From assembly GCF_029714945.1 (NCBI RefSeq), contig NZ_CP121634.1, forward strand, positions 1,385,001 through 1,449,000: DNA of 64,000 bases. Reading direction: 5' to 3'. Numbering within the stretch: the first letter of the stretch is position 1; each line of letters begins with the position of its first letter. The position numbers and the translations under genes were made by a program. Positions 25,933 through 37,371 of the stretch are shown piece by piece. The stretch is from Bradyrhizobium sp. CIAT3101 (GTDB lineage: Bacteria > Pseudomonadota > Alphaproteobacteria > Rhizobiales > Xanthobacteraceae). The notes beneath the pieces were generated by a model. It did no database searches. It was not told where the DNA came from and saw only the letters and a program-made list of their open reading frames with translations.

Positions 25933-27618
25933 TTACGCCGCCTGGGCCTTCTTCTCGTCGCGCAGCTCGCGGCGCAGGATCTTGCCGACATTGGTCTTGG
26001 GCAGGTCGGCACGGAATTCGATCTGCTTCGGCACCTTGTAGCCGGTGAGCTGCTCGCGGCAGAACTTGATGACGTCCTCGGCCGTGAGGTTCGGATCCTT
26101 CTTCACCACGAAGGCCTTCACCGCTTCGCCGGACCCGCTGTCGGGAACGCCGATCACGGCGCATTCCAGCACGCCCGGATGGCTCGCGATCACTTCCTCG
26201 ATCTCGTTCGGATAGACGTTGAAGCCGGAGACCAGGATCATGTCCTTCTTGCGGTCGACGATCTTGGTAAAGCCCTTCTCGTCCATCACGCCGATGTCGC
26301 CGGTGCGGAAATAGCCGTCCGCAGTCATGACCTTCGCGGTCTCCTCCGGCCTGTTCCAGTAGCCCGACATCACCTGCGGGCCCTTGGCGCAGATCTCGCC
26401 GGGCTGGCCGAGCGGGACTTCGTTGCCGTCGTCGTCGCGGATCGAGATCCAGGTCGAGGGCACGGGAATGCCGATCGATCCGGAGAATTCGGTCGTGGTC
26501 GCGGGATTGCACGTCAGCGTCGGCGAGGTCTCGGACAGGCCGTAGCCCTCGGCGATGAAGCAGCCGGTCACGTTTTTCCACTGCTCGGCCACCGGGCGCT
26601 GCACCGCCATGCCGCCGCCGTTCGATATCTTCAGCTTGGAGAAGTCGAGCTTCTTGAAATCAGGATGATGCATGAGGCCGTTGTAGAGCGTGTTGACGGC
26701 CGGGAAGCTGTTGACCTGGTATTTTGCGAGCTCCTTGACGAAGCCCGCGATGTCGCGCGGGTTGGGGATCAGGAGATTGCAGCCGCCGGCGCGCACCGCG
26801 AGCAGGTAGCAGGCCGTCAGCGCGAAGATGTGATAGAGCGGCAGCGCGCAGACGATCATCAGCTGCTCGACATGCGGCGGCGCATTGAGTGCCGGCTGCA
26901 GCCAGGCGTCGTTCTGCAGCACGTTGGCGACGATGTTGCGGTGAAGCAGCGTGGCGCCCTTGGAAACGCCGGTGGTGCCGCCGGTATATTGCAGGAAGGC
27001 GACGTCGCCGGGCGACAGCTTCGGCTTGTTGAAGGTCTGGCCACGTCCGGCCGACAGCGCGTCGTTGAACGAGACCGCGCCCGGCAGCGACCAGGCCGGC
27101 ACCATCTTCTTGACGCGGCGGACGACGACATTGACGATCACGCCCTTGAAGCCGAGCAGATCGCCCATGCTGGCGACGATGACATGCTTGACCGGCGTCT
27201 TCGCGACCACCTGCTCGACGGTGTGCGCAAAGTTCTCCAGCACGATGATGGCTTCGGCGCCGGAATCCTTGAGCTGATGCTCGAGCTCGCGCGGGGTGTA
27301 GAGCGGATTGACGTTGACGACGGCAAAACCGGCGCGCAGCACCGCGGCGGTGGCGACCGGATATTGCAGCACGTTCGGCATCATGATCGCGACGCGCGCG
27401 CCGCGCTGCAGACCGCGACCCTGCAGGTAAGCGGCGAGCGCCAGCGACATCTGGTCGAGGTCGCGATAGCTGATCGCCTTGTCCATGCAGATGAACGCCT
27501 TGCGGTCGGCGAACTTGGTGAAGCTCTCCTCCAAGAGGTCGACCAGCGATGCGTATTGCGTCGGCTCGATATCAGCGGGCACGCCGGGCGGATATTGCTT
27601 GAGCCAGATGCGCTCCAT
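25933..27618 (-). CDS. fadD: Long-chain fatty acid--CoA ligase
   Basis: A 561-residue class I adenylate-forming enzyme that activates long-chain fatty acids to acyl-CoA for beta-oxidation. Motifs in order: [12 protein letters not shown] (phosphate loop), [39 protein letters not shown] and [14 protein letters not shown] with the C-terminal lysine. Length and the N-terminus [17 protein letters not shown] match the bacterial FadD group. It heads a short minus-strand unit with the DUF924 gene. Confidence 0.9.
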   Translation of the reverse strand: MERIWLKQYPPGVPADIEPTQYASLVDLLEESFTKFADRKAFICMDKAISYRDLDQMSLALAAYLQGRGLQRGARVAIMMPNVLQYPVATAAVLRAGFAVVNVNPLYTPRELEHQLKDSGAEAIIVLENFAHTVEQVVAKTPVKHVIVASMGDLLGFKGVIVNVVVRRVKKMVPAWSLPGAVSFNDALSAGRGQTFNKPKLSPGDVAFLQYTGGTTGVSKGATLLHRNIVANVLQNDAWLQPALNAPPHVEQLMIVCALPLYHIFALTACYLLAVRAGGCNLLIPNPRDIAGFVKELAKYQVNSFPAVNTLYNGLMHHPDFKKLDFSKLKISNGGGMAVQRPVAEQWKNVTGCFIAEGYGLSETSPTLTCNPATTTEFSGSIGIPVPSTWISIRDDDGNEVPLGQPGEICAKGPQVMSGYWNRPEETAKVMTADGYFRTGDIGVMDEKGFTKIVDRKKDMILVSGFNVYPNEIEEVIASHPGVLECAVIGVPDSGSGEAVKAFVVKKDPNLTAEDVIKFCREQLTGYKVPKQIEFRADLPKTNVGKILRRELRDEKKAQAA

Positions 27619-27814
27619 GGAAACTCCCCTCTCTTATACCAGAGCCCGTTGTGTCTCGGGCTTGCCTCATTGCCGGCAGTATCGAGCCTGCCGGAACGGC
27701 TGGCAAGCGGTCGAGGCTTAGGGCAAAGGCCGGAGAGTGGCTACTGGAATCGTCGCAAGTCGCTGCCGCATGTGCGAAGTGCGGCTCGCGCGTCAACGGG
27801 ACTGCAGTGTTAAC

Positions 27815-29242
27815 CTAGCTGTTGTTGGGCGCAGGCTTCGGCTTGGTGGCCGCCTTGGGCTTGGCGGGCTTTGCGGCCTGATCGCCGCTCGCCGCCGGCT
27901 TATCCGCAGGCTTGGCCGCCGCGTGCTTGCTTGCCGTCGGCTTTGCCGCGGTCTTGGCATCTGTCTTGGCAGCCGCGTCAGGCTTGGCGGCCGCCGGTTT
28001 CGCCGCGGCCGTTTTGGCATCGCTGCCGGCGTCGGGCTTCTTGGCGGTACGCGACTTCTTGCCACGCGCCTTCGGCGGGGTCTGCTGATCGCTGTCGGCC
28101 GCGACCGCCGCGACCAGGGCCGCGCCGGTGCGGGTTGGGCCGGTGTAGACCACCACGGGCTCTGCAGCTTCCGGGGCCGAGGCCATCAGCTCGGACGCCT
28201 TCATCAGCGGCGGCTGGAGGCCGGCGGTGAAGAACGTCACCGGGGCGGCGCCGCCGGTTAAGGAGCCGCTGCCGGTGCCGTTGGTCGCGATCAGCGCATC
28301 GTCGTCGTCACTGGCCGGCCGCTTGCGGTGACCGCCGCACATCTCCTCGCGCAGGTTCGGCGGCGAGGCGTCGACAGGCACGAGGTTCTCGACGGTGCCG
28401 AGCGAGGGCCGCAGCCACGACAGATTGTCCTGGCTGAAGCCGCGCTCCAGCAGCTGCGCCGCCTTCACCGCGCGCGCGGTGCCGGAATTGGCGCCAAGCA
28501 CCACCGCGATCAGGCGGCGGCCGTTGCGCGTCGCGGAGGCCACCAGGTTGTAGCCGGAAGCGCAGATGAAGCCGGTCTTGAAACCGTCGGCACCGGGATA
28601 GCGGCCGATCAGCTTGTTGAAATTACCGGTGACGCGCTTGCCGAAGCGGATCGCCGGAATGTGCACGAAGTACTCGTATTCCGGCAGGTCGCGCAGGAAC
28701 GAGCGGGCGAGAATGCCGAGGTCGCGGGCCGAGGTGACGTGTCCGTCCGCAGGCAGGCCGTTCGGATTGACGTAGTTCGTCTGCGTCATGCCGAGCTTCT
28801 TCGCGGTGTCGTTCATCATCACGGAGAAGCCGTCGATCGAGCCGCCGAGGCCTTCGGCGAGCACCACGGCCATGTCGTTCGCCGACTTGACCATCATCAT
28901 CTTCAGCGCGTTGTCGACGGTGAGCTGTGTTCCCGGACGGAGGCCCATCTTCGAGGGCGACTGCGAGGCGGCCGTCGGCGACACCGTCAGCAGCGTGTCG
29001 AGCGTGATCTTGCCGTCCTTCACCGCCTTCAACGTCACATAGGCGGTCATGATCTTGGTGACGGAGGCCGGATACCAGGGGATCGTTGCGTTGTCCGCCT
29101 GCAGCACCTTGCCGCTGTCGGCTTCGATCAGAAGCAGCGCCTCTGCGTTTGCGATGCGCGGTGCGAGCAGCGCGCCGACTGCGAGAGCCGCGGCCAACAG
29201 GTTGAACAGGGGCTTGCGAAGCAGCGGGCGAAAGGCGTGCAC
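27815..29242 (-). CDS. D-alanyl-D-alanine carboxypeptidase with Lys/Ala/Pro-rich tail
   Basis: A 475-residue peptidase S11 (penicillin-binding protein 5/DacF type). After a signal peptide (ending at IANA, residue 33), the three active-site motifs are Ser60-x-x-Lys63 (PASVTKIM), Ser120-Ala-Asn122 (KSANDM) and Lys222-Thr-Gly224 (GFKTGF). It trims the terminal D-Ala from peptidoglycan stem peptides in the periplasm. Residues from about 385 to the end are almost only Ala, Lys, Pro, Asp and Thr, a low-complexity basic tail. No clear amphipathic C-terminal membrane anchor of the PBP5 kind is visible. Confidence 0.9.
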   Translation of the reverse strand: MHAFRPLLRKPLFNLLAAALAVGALLAPRIANAEALLLIEADSGKVLQADNATIPWYPASVTKIMTAYVTLKAVKDGKITLDTLLTVSPTAASQSPSKMGLRPGTQLTVDNALKMMMVKSANDMAVVLAEGLGGSIDGFSVMMNDTAKKLGMTQTNYVNPNGLPADGHVTSARDLGILARSFLRDLPEYEYFVHIPAIRFGKRVTGNFNKLIGRYPGADGFKTGFICASGYNLVASATRNGRRLIAVVLGANSGTARAVKAAQLLERGFSQDNLSWLRPSLGTVENLVPVDASPPNLREEMCGGHRKRPASDDDDALIATNGTGSGSLTGGAAPVTFFTAGLQPPLMKASELMASAPEAAEPVVVYTGPTRTGAALVAAVAADSDQQTPPKARGKKSRTAKKPDAGSDAKTAAAKPAAAKPDAAAKTDAKTAAKPTASKHAAAKPADKPAASGDQAAKPAKPKAATKPKPAPNNS

Positions 29243-29431
29243 TATCCGATTCCGGTCCTTGGAGATCCGCCGGTTCCGGTCGGGATCTCGTGATCTCTGT
29301 TCGGTTCTGAAATCCAGCGCCGCCGCTCGCGGCAGCGCAAACCTATACCGGCTCTTGCGTCGAGAATAGGGGCTTCGGCCGGGTATTCCGCAACGAAATA
29401 GGCCGAATTTCGACGGTGCTGCGGGGACTTG

Positions 29432-31225
29432 CTAAGGGGATTTGGCGGCAGAGGCCGCGGCCTCGGCGGCAACGCCAGCCTTCGCATGTTCCTGCACCAT
29501 GAACTGGGCCTTGGCGAGCTCGGCAAAATGGCCGCCTTTGGCCACGAGTTCATCGAAAGTTCCGCTTTCGATCACCCGGCCGTTCTGGAACACCAGGATC
29601 CGCGTGGCATTGCGGATGGTGGAGAGACGGTGGGCGATCACGAAGGTGGTGCGGCCCTTCATCACTTCATCGAGAGCAGCGTTCACCTTGGCCTCGGTGA
29701 CCGCATCGAGCGCGCTGGTCGCCTCGTCCAGGATCAGGATCGGCGGGTCCTTCAGCAGCGCCCGGGCGATCGACAGCCGTTGCCGCTCGCCGCCGGACAG
29801 CATGCGGCCACGCTCGCCGGCGTTGGTCTCGAAGCCGCCGCTGCGTTCGATGAATTCGATCGCCTGCGCACGCTCGGCGGCCTTGCGCATCTCGGCCTCG
29901 GTCGCGTCAGGCTTGCCGACGCGCAGATTCTCGGCGATCGAGCGGTTGAACAGCAGCGCTTCCTGGAACACGACTCCGATATTTCGCCGCAGCGATGTCA
30001 GCGTGACGCCGCGCACGTCCATGCCGTCGATCCTGATGATTCCGGATTGCGGATCGAAGGCGCGATGCAAGAGCGCAATCGCGGTCGATTTGCCGGCGCC
30101 GGTCGGGCCGACCAGCGCGATGGTCTGGCCGGGCAGCGCGGTGAAGGAGAGATCCTCGATCGCCGGCCGCTTGCCGTCATAGGAGAAGGTGACGTCGTTG
30201 AACTCGACGAGGCCGGAGAGGCGCCCCGCATCGATCGCGTCGGGCCGGTCGTGCACCGCAGGCACGGCATCGAGCACGTTGAAGAACTCGCGCAGGCGCG
30301 GCGCTTCCATGAACACGTTGTTGATGAAGCTCACGACCTGCTCGAGCTTCTGGATCAGCAGCGTCGCGAAGCTCACGAACATCACGATCTCGCCGACCGA
30401 GGTGAGGCCCTGGTCGTGCAGGGCGATGCCGAGCGTGAAGATCGCGAGCACGGTGATGGTGGTGGAGGCGCGCGTGATCACAGTGACGAGCGCCCACCAT
30501 GACAGCACCGGCATTTGCGCCGCGAGCAGCTGGTCGGCGACCGAGCGCAACCCCTGCACCTCGGACTCGACGCGCACAAAGCTCTGCACCAGCGCGACGT
30601 TGCCGAGCGCGTCGGAGGCGCGCGCGGACAGCTCGCTATACTGCTCCTCGACCGCCATCTGCATGCCGAAGGTCTTGCGCACCACGAAGGTGGTCAGCGC
30701 GGTGAAGACGACGCAGAGCACGAACAGCAGGATCGCCAGCCGCCAGTTCAGGTACAGCGACAGCGGCAGCAGCACCACCACCGACAGGATGGCGGCAAAG
30801 TGCTCGCGGAAGAAGCCGAGCCAGAGCCGCCACAGCGCGTCCGTGCCGTTGAGCATCACCTTCATCAGCCGGCCCGAATGCGTGCCGGAATGGAACGTCA
30901 GCGGCAGCTGCAGGATGTGCTCGAAATAGCTGGTCAGCACCGCCTGGCGCTGGCGGTGGGAGAGACGGTCGGCCTGCAAGGCCACCAGCGCGCTGCAGGC
31001 GATGGTGAACAATCCGAACGCGACCCATGCCATCAGGAACGGCCAGGCCGAGTTCGAGCCCGCGACCGTCTTGCCGGAGAGCACATCGACGATCCGGCCG
31101 AACAGCACCGGCTCGGCGAATTGTGAACCCGCCAGCAGGAGGTTGGCGAACGCCAGCAGCCAGCCAAGGCGCGCCTCCTTGCCGAGCAGCTCGAGAACGC
31201 GGGTGTAGAGTCGGAGGATGGGCAT
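29432..31225 (-). CDS. ndvA: Beta-glucan exporter-type ABC transporter (permease-ATPase)
   Basis: A 597-residue exporter with six N-terminal membrane helices (residues about 15-320) fused to an ATPase. Walker [10 protein letters not shown] is near residue 371, the signature [16 protein letters not shown] near 470 and Walker [10 protein letters not shown] near 493. The layout and N-terminal region resemble NdvA/ChvA, which exports cyclic beta-glucans needed for osmoadaptation and nodule invasion in rhizobia. The ndvA assignment rests on overall resemblance; no glucan synthase gene is adjacent. A lipid A (MsbA-like) or other exporter is the alternative. Confidence 0.82.
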   Translation of the reverse strand: MPILRLYTRVLELLGKEARLGWLLAFANLLLAGSQFAEPVLFGRIVDVLSGKTVAGSNSAWPFLMAWVAFGLFTIACSALVALQADRLSHRQRQAVLTSYFEHILQLPLTFHSGTHSGRLMKVMLNGTDALWRLWLGFFREHFAAILSVVVLLPLSLYLNWRLAILLFVLCVVFTALTTFVVRKTFGMQMAVEEQYSELSARASDALGNVALVQSFVRVESEVQGLRSVADQLLAAQMPVLSWWALVTVITRASTTITVLAIFTLGIALHDQGLTSVGEIVMFVSFATLLIQKLEQVVSFINNVFMEAPRLREFFNVLDAVPAVHDRPDAIDAGRLSGLVEFNDVTFSYDGKRPAIEDLSFTALPGQTIALVGPTGAGKSTAIALLHRAFDPQSGIIRIDGMDVRGVTLTSLRRNIGVVFQEALLFNRSIAENLRVGKPDATEAEMRKAAERAQAIEFIERSGGFETNAGERGRMLSGGERQRLSIARALLKDPPILILDEATSALDAVTEAKVNAALDEVMKGRTTFVIAHRLSTIRNATRILVFQNGRVIESGTFDELVAKGGHFAELAKAQFMVQEHAKAGVAAEAAASAAKSP

Positions 31226-31310
31226 GCGGGCGAAGAACTCGGGCGGGTCAGGGATCCGATATTCTAAGCAGGGATTGCCCGCGAGATACAGCAGAAGCTG
31301 CCGGTTTTGC

Positions 31311-32351
31311 TCAATTGATGAGCCGGCTTTCGACCGGCGGCAGGAACCGGTCGTCGAAGATGTCGCCCGCCGCCGGACGCTTGCGGAATCTGAAATCTTC
31401 CGCGATCTGGTCGATCGCGCGCTCCAGGCGTGCCGGGTCGACGCCGCCGAGGCCGTTACGCCGGACCTCGTCGGTCAGGATGTTGTCGGCGAGCACCGTG
31501 CGTAGGCGCGCGAGCTCGAGGTCGCGGTCGCCGTCGTCGATGCGGCCGGCGGCCTCGTCCGCCGCGCGCGCCGGCTCCTTCGCAGTGGCGTTGATGCCCG
31601 CAATCAGCGCGCGGACAAAACCTTTCACCGCATCCGGCTTCGCCGCAGCGAAGGCGGGATTGGCGACGACCGCAAAACCGTAGGCCTCGCAGCCATAGTC
31701 GGCATAGCGCAGCACGGCGAGGTCGTCGGCCGGCACGCCGCGGTCGCGCAAATTCACCGCCGAGAGATAGGAGAAGCCGGCGACGGCGTCGACCTGTCCC
31801 GCCGAGAGCACCGGCTCGCGCACCGCCGCGCTCATCTTGAAGAATTTCACGCGCGAGACGTCGATGCCGTTCTGCCGGGCCAGCGCCGGCCACAGCCGGA
31901 TCGAAAGATCGCTGTCGGCGACGCCGATGGTCTTGCCGTCGAGATCGGAGAGCAGATGGATGCCGCGGCTCTTGCGGGCGACGATCGCGTAAGGCGCGCG
32001 GTTGAACAGCACGAACACCGCCTTGACCGTCGGCACGTCGGCCTTGTCGCGAAAGCGAATGAGCTCGTTGATGTCGACGAGCGCGAGCTCGCTATCGCCT
32101 TTCGCAACGCGCGCAAGTGCCTCCGGCGAGCCGGCCGCGCTGTTGAAGGAGACGTTGAGGTGCTCGGCGCCGAACTGGCCGTCCTTCGCGGCCATGAAGA
32201 ACGGCGCCATGCTCGCATCGACCGGTCGGTCGAAGGTGAGGTGGATTGCCACAGACGGCGCGGCGCTCTCGGTCGCATGGACGTCGCGTGCGGCAAGCAC
32301 GAGCGAGAGGACCAACAGGACGTGAGAGACGATCGTCTTGATTCCAACCAT
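31311..32351 (-). CDS. ABC transporter substrate-binding protein, NMT1/SsuA-like
   Basis: A 346-residue periplasmic binding protein: signal peptide (cut near VHATE), then the type II binding fold with [44 protein letters not shown] and [22 protein letters not shown], typical of NMT1/THI5-like and sulfonate/nitrate-binding proteins. No permease or ATPase gene of an importer is adjacent (the neighbouring ABC protein is an exporter), so it either serves a distant transporter or acts as a sensor. It is divergent from the small secreted gene at 32579. Confidence 0.85.
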   Translation of the reverse strand: MVGIKTIVSHVLLVLSLVLAARDVHATESAAPSVAIHLTFDRPVDASMAPFFMAAKDGQFGAEHLNVSFNSAAGSPEALARVAKGDSELALVDINELIRFRDKADVPTVKAVFVLFNRAPYAIVARKSRGIHLLSDLDGKTIGVADSDLSIRLWPALARQNGIDVSRVKFFKMSAAVREPVLSAGQVDAVAGFSYLSAVNLRDRGVPADDLAVLRYADYGCEAYGFAVVANPAFAAAKPDAVKGFVRALIAGINATAKEPARAADEAAGRIDDGDRDLELARLRTVLADNILTDEVRRNGLGGVDPARLERAIDQIAEDFRFRKRPAAGDIFDDRFLPPVESRLIN

Positions 32352-32465
32352 CGGTCGCGCCGGTTCCGCATTGTTGTGGTTTCGTGACGCTCGCAGCGCC
32401 GGCCGCGGACAACTCTGATCGCCTCAACCTGAACGGTAGATGAGCGGTGGTTGCGTCATGATCAC

Positions 32466-32514
32466 GCAGCCCCATTCATCTCCCGTTCGGGTTTGGGAAC
32501 CCAACATGGGCTGC
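32466..32514 (+). promoter_or_regulatory. Structured leader element
   Basis: GCAGCCCCAT and ATGGGCTGC form an imperfect outer stem, and GGGTT-TGGG-AACCC an inner one, about 65 bases before the ATG at 32579. It could be a leader hairpin or an operator in the divergent 227-base region. Weakly supported. Confidence 0.3.
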
Positions 32515-32578
32515 GGGTGTTTGGAAGACATGAGCCTGTCTCGAGGCACCAATGACGGTCCCAAGGAGGGTCCCAGCG

Positions 32579-32953
32579 ATGTTTGACCGATTTTCGAAAC
32601 TTGCCGGCCGCAAGGCCGTTCTCGCCACCGCCGCGGTGCTGGCGCTGACCACCGTCGCCCCCACCGCATCGTTCGCAGGCGGTCGCCACTGGCATGGTGG
32701 TGGCGGTGCGGCCTTCGCCGGCGCGGCCATTGCCGGCGCCATCGGCACCGGGCTTGCGATCGCCGCGACCCGTGACGCCTACGCCTACGACGCTCCCGCT
32801 TATTACGGTCCCGGTCCGGTCTATTACGATGAGGGCCCCGTCTACTACCATGGCCCGTACACCGGCCCGGGCAGCCGCGAATACCCGGGCAATGGCAGCG
32901 TCGGCCGCGACCCCTTCGCCAGCTGCAGCCGAAGCGGCGCCGGTTGTTGGTAA
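32579..32953 (+). CDS. Small secreted Gly/Tyr-rich protein
   Basis: A 124-residue exported protein. The ATG at 32579 has an AAGGAGG ribosome-binding site nine bases upstream. The signal peptide ends at SFAGG, followed by GGRHWHGGGGAAF and a glycine/alanine hydrophobic stretch (AAIAGAIGTGLAIAA), then a Tyr/Pro/Gly-rich region with repeated YY and GP pairs. Proteins of this style are common in Bradyrhizobium and may be envelope proteins. A strong terminator follows 14 bases after the stop. Confidence 0.78.
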   Translation: MFDRFSKLAGRKAVLATAAVLALTTVAPTASFAGGRHWHGGGGAAFAGAAIAGAIGTGLAIAATRDAYAYDAPAYYGPGPVYYDEGPVYYHGPYTGPGSREYPGNGSVGRDPFASCSRSGAGCW

Positions 32954-32967
32954 GTCATTGACCACGA

Positions 32968-33000
32968 AAGGCCGGCGCGCTTGCCGCGCCGGCCTTTTTT
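32968..33000 (+). terminator. Rho-independent terminator
   Basis: Arms AAGGCCGGCGCG and CGCGCCGGCCTT close a short loop and run into TTTTT. It ends the transcript of the small secreted protein gene and insulates the HisE-like gene 58 bases further on. Confidence 0.92.
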
Positions 33001-33057
33001 GTCCTTTATTGTCAACCGTTAACGCGTCGACCGTTTGTTTAGAGTAGTTTTGCGTAC

Positions 33058-33462
33058 ATGAGTGATTCGCTTGAGCGGCTATATCTGGCTGTGCTCGCGG
33101 CCAGGGACCTTGATCCGGCAACATCGCGCACTGCCCGGCTGTTTCAGCGTGGGCCCTCCAAAATGGCGAAGAAACTGGCCGAAGAGGCGATCGAGGTCGT
33201 GATCGATGCGGTCAACGGCGACACCGAGGCCGTGGTCCGGGAAAGTGCCGATCTGCTCTACAATCTCACCGTGCTCTGGGCTTCCGCCGGCGTGCGCCCC
33301 GAAGACGTCTGGCGTGAAATGTCGCGGCGTGAGGACATGTTGGGCATTGCCGAAAAGCTGCCGAAGTCGCCGGCGAAGCTGCCCAAAGTCGCGTCAGCGG
33401 GTATCTCGGCCCGGCGGCCAATTGTCGCCCTCGAAGGCCGCGCGGCGCGCAAGCGGCACTAA
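33058..33462 (+). CDS. Phosphoribosyl-ATP diphosphatase-like protein (HisE family)
   Basis: A 134-residue MazG-like protein of the HisE family, which hydrolyses phosphoribosyl-ATP to phosphoribosyl-AMP in histidine synthesis. The segment PSKMAKKLAEEAIEVVIDAVNGD carries the EExxE metal-binding motif and VRESADLLYNLTVL the ExxD motif. It is longer than typical HisE (about 90-110 residues) by a basic C-terminal tail (KSPAKLPKV...RRPIVALEGRAARKRH). No other his gene is nearby, so this may be a second copy with another nucleotide substrate. Confidence 0.82.
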   Translation: MSDSLERLYLAVLAARDLDPATSRTARLFQRGPSKMAKKLAEEAIEVVIDAVNGDTEAVVRESADLLYNLTVLWASAGVRPEDVWREMSRREDMLGIAEKLPKSPAKLPKVASAGISARRPIVALEGRAARKRH

Positions 33463-33518
33463 ATCGTCACAAAACTGGCGATGGACAAATCCGTCCCATG
33501 GTGCTTCATCGCGGCGCC

Positions 33519-34100
33519 ATGCTGAAACGTATCTACGACTGGTGCATCGACGCCGCCCACAAGCCTTACGCGCTCTGGATCATGGGGGCCGTGGCTTTTG
33601 CCGAAAGCTCCTTCTTTCCCGTTCCCCCGGACGTGATGCTGATCCCGATGTCGCTGGCGCGCCCACAGCGCGCCTGGCTCTATGCCGCGATCTGCACGGC
33701 CACCTCGGTGATCGGCGGCCTGCTCGGCTACGCCATCGGCGCGCTGCTGTTCGACTCGGTCGGTCACTGGCTGATCCAGGTCTACGGTCTCGGCGACAAG
33801 GTCGATGCCTTCCGCGCCTCCTACGCGGAGTGGGGCGCGGTGATCATCCTGCTCAAGGGCCTGACGCCGATCCCCTACAAGCTCGTCACCATCACCTCGG
33901 GCTTTGCCGGCTACAATCTCGTCCTTTTCGTCCTGTGCTCGATCGTCGCGCGCGGCGGCCGCTTCTTCATCGTGGCGATCCTGCTCAACCGCTACGGCGA
34001 CTGGATCCGGCACAAGCTCGAGGAGCATCTCGGATTGTGGGTGGCGCTCGGCGCCGCGGTGCTGGTGCTCGGCTTCGTGGTGGCGATCAAGCTGATCTAG
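33519..34100 (+). CDS. DedA-family membrane protein (YqaA-like)
   Basis: A 193-residue inner membrane protein with four or five hydrophobic segments. AESSFFPVPPDVMLIPMSLARP near residue 25 and GLTPIPYKLVTITSGFAGYN near 115 are the two conserved half-repeats of the DedA/SNARE-associated (VTT) family. Members are proposed to move lipids across the inner membrane. MLKRIYDWC at 33519 is chosen as start; an in-frame ATG at 33498 is possible. Monocistronic, following the HisE-like gene by 56 bases. Confidence 0.85.
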   Translation: MLKRIYDWCIDAAHKPYALWIMGAVAFAESSFFPVPPDVMLIPMSLARPQRAWLYAAICTATSVIGGLLGYAIGALLFDSVGHWLIQVYGLGDKVDAFRASYAEWGAVIILLKGLTPIPYKLVTITSGFAGYNLVLFVLCSIVARGGRFFIVAILLNRYGDWIRHKLEEHLGLWVALGAAVLVLGFVVAIKLI

Positions 34101-34168
34101 GCAAGCTGATCTAGGACTGAGATCCGCAACGCTTTCACGCCGCGCCGGCTTCGGTTACGGTTGTCCCT

Positions 34169-34690
34169 ATGATGGTTCGATCCGGAAACCCGGCAGTGCG
34201 GCTCGGGACGCTGATCTCAGCGGTGCTGCTGCTCCTGCCCGGTGCCGGCGGGATCGGGTGGGCGCAATCGGCGCCGCCGTCGCTCGGGTTGCAGGAGCAG
34301 GGGCCGCAGGCTGCGCCGCCGCCGTCGACGCCCGCGCCTTCTGAAAACCCCGGGCTGATCAATGAAATGGGCAAGCTGTTCGACAAGCTGCCCTCGATCC
34401 TGCCACCGATCAAAAGCCCGAGCGAGACCATGAACGATCTGTCGCGCCTGGCGCGGCCGTCCACCATGGTGTCGGGGCGCGTGGCCTGTCCGGTCTCGTC
34501 GAACGGCGGGGCCGACTGCAAGCTCGCAGCCAACCAGCTCTGCCAGAGCAAGGGCTACCAGGAAGGCAAGAGCCTCAACACCGATTCAGCCGAGAAGTGC
34601 TCGGCCAAGGTTCTCATTCCGGGCAGGCAACGCAAACCGGATGATTGCCGCACCGATACCGTCGTCACCAGCGCGCTATGCCAGAACTGA
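34169..34690 (+). CDS. Secreted hypothetical protein
   Basis: A 173-residue exported protein: signal peptide ending near GWAQS, a proline-rich linker (QAAPPPSTPAPSE), then a domain with six cysteines (VACPV, ADCKL, QLCQS, EKCSA, DDCRT and ALCQN). This suggests three disulphides in the periplasm. No family recognised. It ends 28 bases before the aspartate ammonia-lyase start and may share its transcript. Confidence 0.72.
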   Translation: MMVRSGNPAVRLGTLISAVLLLLPGAGGIGWAQSAPPSLGLQEQGPQAAPPPSTPAPSENPGLINEMGKLFDKLPSILPPIKSPSETMNDLSRLARPSTMVSGRVACPVSSNGGADCKLAANQLCQSKGYQEGKSLNTDSAEKCSAKVLIPGRQRKPDDCRTDTVVTSALCQN

Positions 34691-34718
34691 CGCCGCGCGC
34701 GAGCAGCAAGGAGTGCCC

Positions 34719-36119
<1,401 letters not shown>

Positions 36120-36145
36120 TTCCGTTGCGGCGCTGATGGTGCCAC

Positions 36146-36264
36146 ACCTCTCCCATAGGGAGAGGTCGGCGCGCAGCGCCGGGTGAGGGGTTTCGCTTGC
36201 TCGTGGACTTGATCCCCTCACCCGAATTGCTACGCAATTCGACCTCTCCCCATGGGAGAGGTGA
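36146..36264. repeat. Composite intergenic palindromic repeat
   Basis: Hairpins CACCTCTCCCATAGGGAGAGG and CCTCTCCCCATGGGAGAGGTG flank GGGTGAGGGG and CCCCTCACCC, with GAATTGCTACGCAATTC inside. It has the same architecture as 8578-8727. It fills most of the 283-base gap after aspA, and nothing else is recognised there. Confidence 0.78.
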
Positions 36265-36402
36265 AGCAGGAATTCCGCGCGTTGGAATTGCGGTAACGGC
36301 GTCCGCCACGGCGCCAAAACGCAATACTTGACAGTGGAAAGATTGCCTTGTTGGTATGGCCCCCAACCTTCAATGCGTCTGTCAGCAAAGGATCGCTCCG
36401 CA

Positions 36403-37371
36403 ATGTCCATGCCTGCTCTGTTCAAGGGACGCCTGTCGATCCCCGTGATCGGTTCGCCGCTCTTCATCATCTCGGTGCCCGACCTCGTGATCGCGCAGTG
36501 CAAGGCCGGTGTGGTCGGCTCTTTCCCGTCTCTGAACGCGCGGCCGCCGGAATTGCTCGACGAATGGCTGGCGCGGATCACCGAGGAACTCGCCGCCTAC
36601 GACCGCGCCCATCCCGACAAGCCGTCGGCGCCGTTTGCGGTCAACCAGATCGTGCACAAGTCGAACAACCGGCTCGACCACGACATGCAGCTCTGCGCCA
36701 AGTACAAGGTGCCGATGATCATCTCCTCGCTCGGCGCGCGCGAGGAGCTCAATCAAGCCGTTCACGGCTGGGGCGGCATCGTCTTCCACGACGTGATCAA
36801 TCAGAAGTTCGCCCACAAGGCGATCGAGAAGGGCGCCGACGGCCTGATCCTGGTCGCGGCCGGCGCCGGCGGCCATGCCGGCACCATCTCGCCGCTCGCC
36901 TTCGTTGCCGAAACCCGCAAGTGGTTTGACGGTCCGATCGCGCTGTCGGGCGCCATCGGCAACGGCAAGGCGATCCGTGCCGCGCGCATCCTCGGTGCCG
37001 ACTTCGCCTATATCGGCTCGGCCTTCATCGCCACCAAGGAAGCCAACGCGGTCGAGAAGTACAAGGAGATGATCGCGGGCTCGACGGCCGACGACATCGT
37101 CTATTCCAACCTCTTCACCGGCGTGCACGGCAATTACCTGAAGCCGTCGATCCTCGCCGCCGGCATGGATCCGGAAAACCTGCCGACATCCGATCCCTCC
37201 AAGATGAACTTCGGCACCGACGCCTCCGGCGAGCGCGCCAAGCCGAAGGCCTGGAAGGAAATCTGGGGCTCCGGCCAGGGCATCGGCAGCGTCGAGGGCA
37301 TCTTGCCCGCCGCCGATCTGATCGCGCGCTTCAAGAAGGAATACGACGAGGCGGTTGATCCGCCGCTATGA
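36403..37371 (+). CDS. Nitronate monooxygenase (NMO-1)
   Basis: A 322-residue FMN-dependent TIM-barrel enzyme of the 2-nitropropane dioxygenase/NMO family, which oxidises alkyl nitronates to carbonyl compounds and nitrite. The phosphate-binding GADGLILVAAGAGGHAGT contains His158, the expected catalytic base; LSGAIGNGKAIRAARILGADFAYIGSAFIAT is the FMN-binding segment. The stop overlaps the thioesterase start (ATGA), so they are coupled. A second copy is encoded at 40237-41202. The ATG at 36403 is chosen because sequence upstream does not match the family. Confidence 0.9.
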   Translation: MSMPALFKGRLSIPVIGSPLFIISVPDLVIAQCKAGVVGSFPSLNARPPELLDEWLARITEELAAYDRAHPDKPSAPFAVNQIVHKSNNRLDHDMQLCAKYKVPMIISSLGAREELNQAVHGWGGIVFHDVINQKFAHKAIEKGADGLILVAAGAGGHAGTISPLAFVAETRKWFDGPIALSGAIGNGKAIRAARILGADFAYIGSAFIATKEANAVEKYKEMIAGSTADDIVYSNLFTGVHGNYLKPSILAAGMDPENLPTSDPSKMNFGTDASGERAKPKAWKEIWGSGQGIGSVEGILPAADLIARFKKEYDEAVDPPL

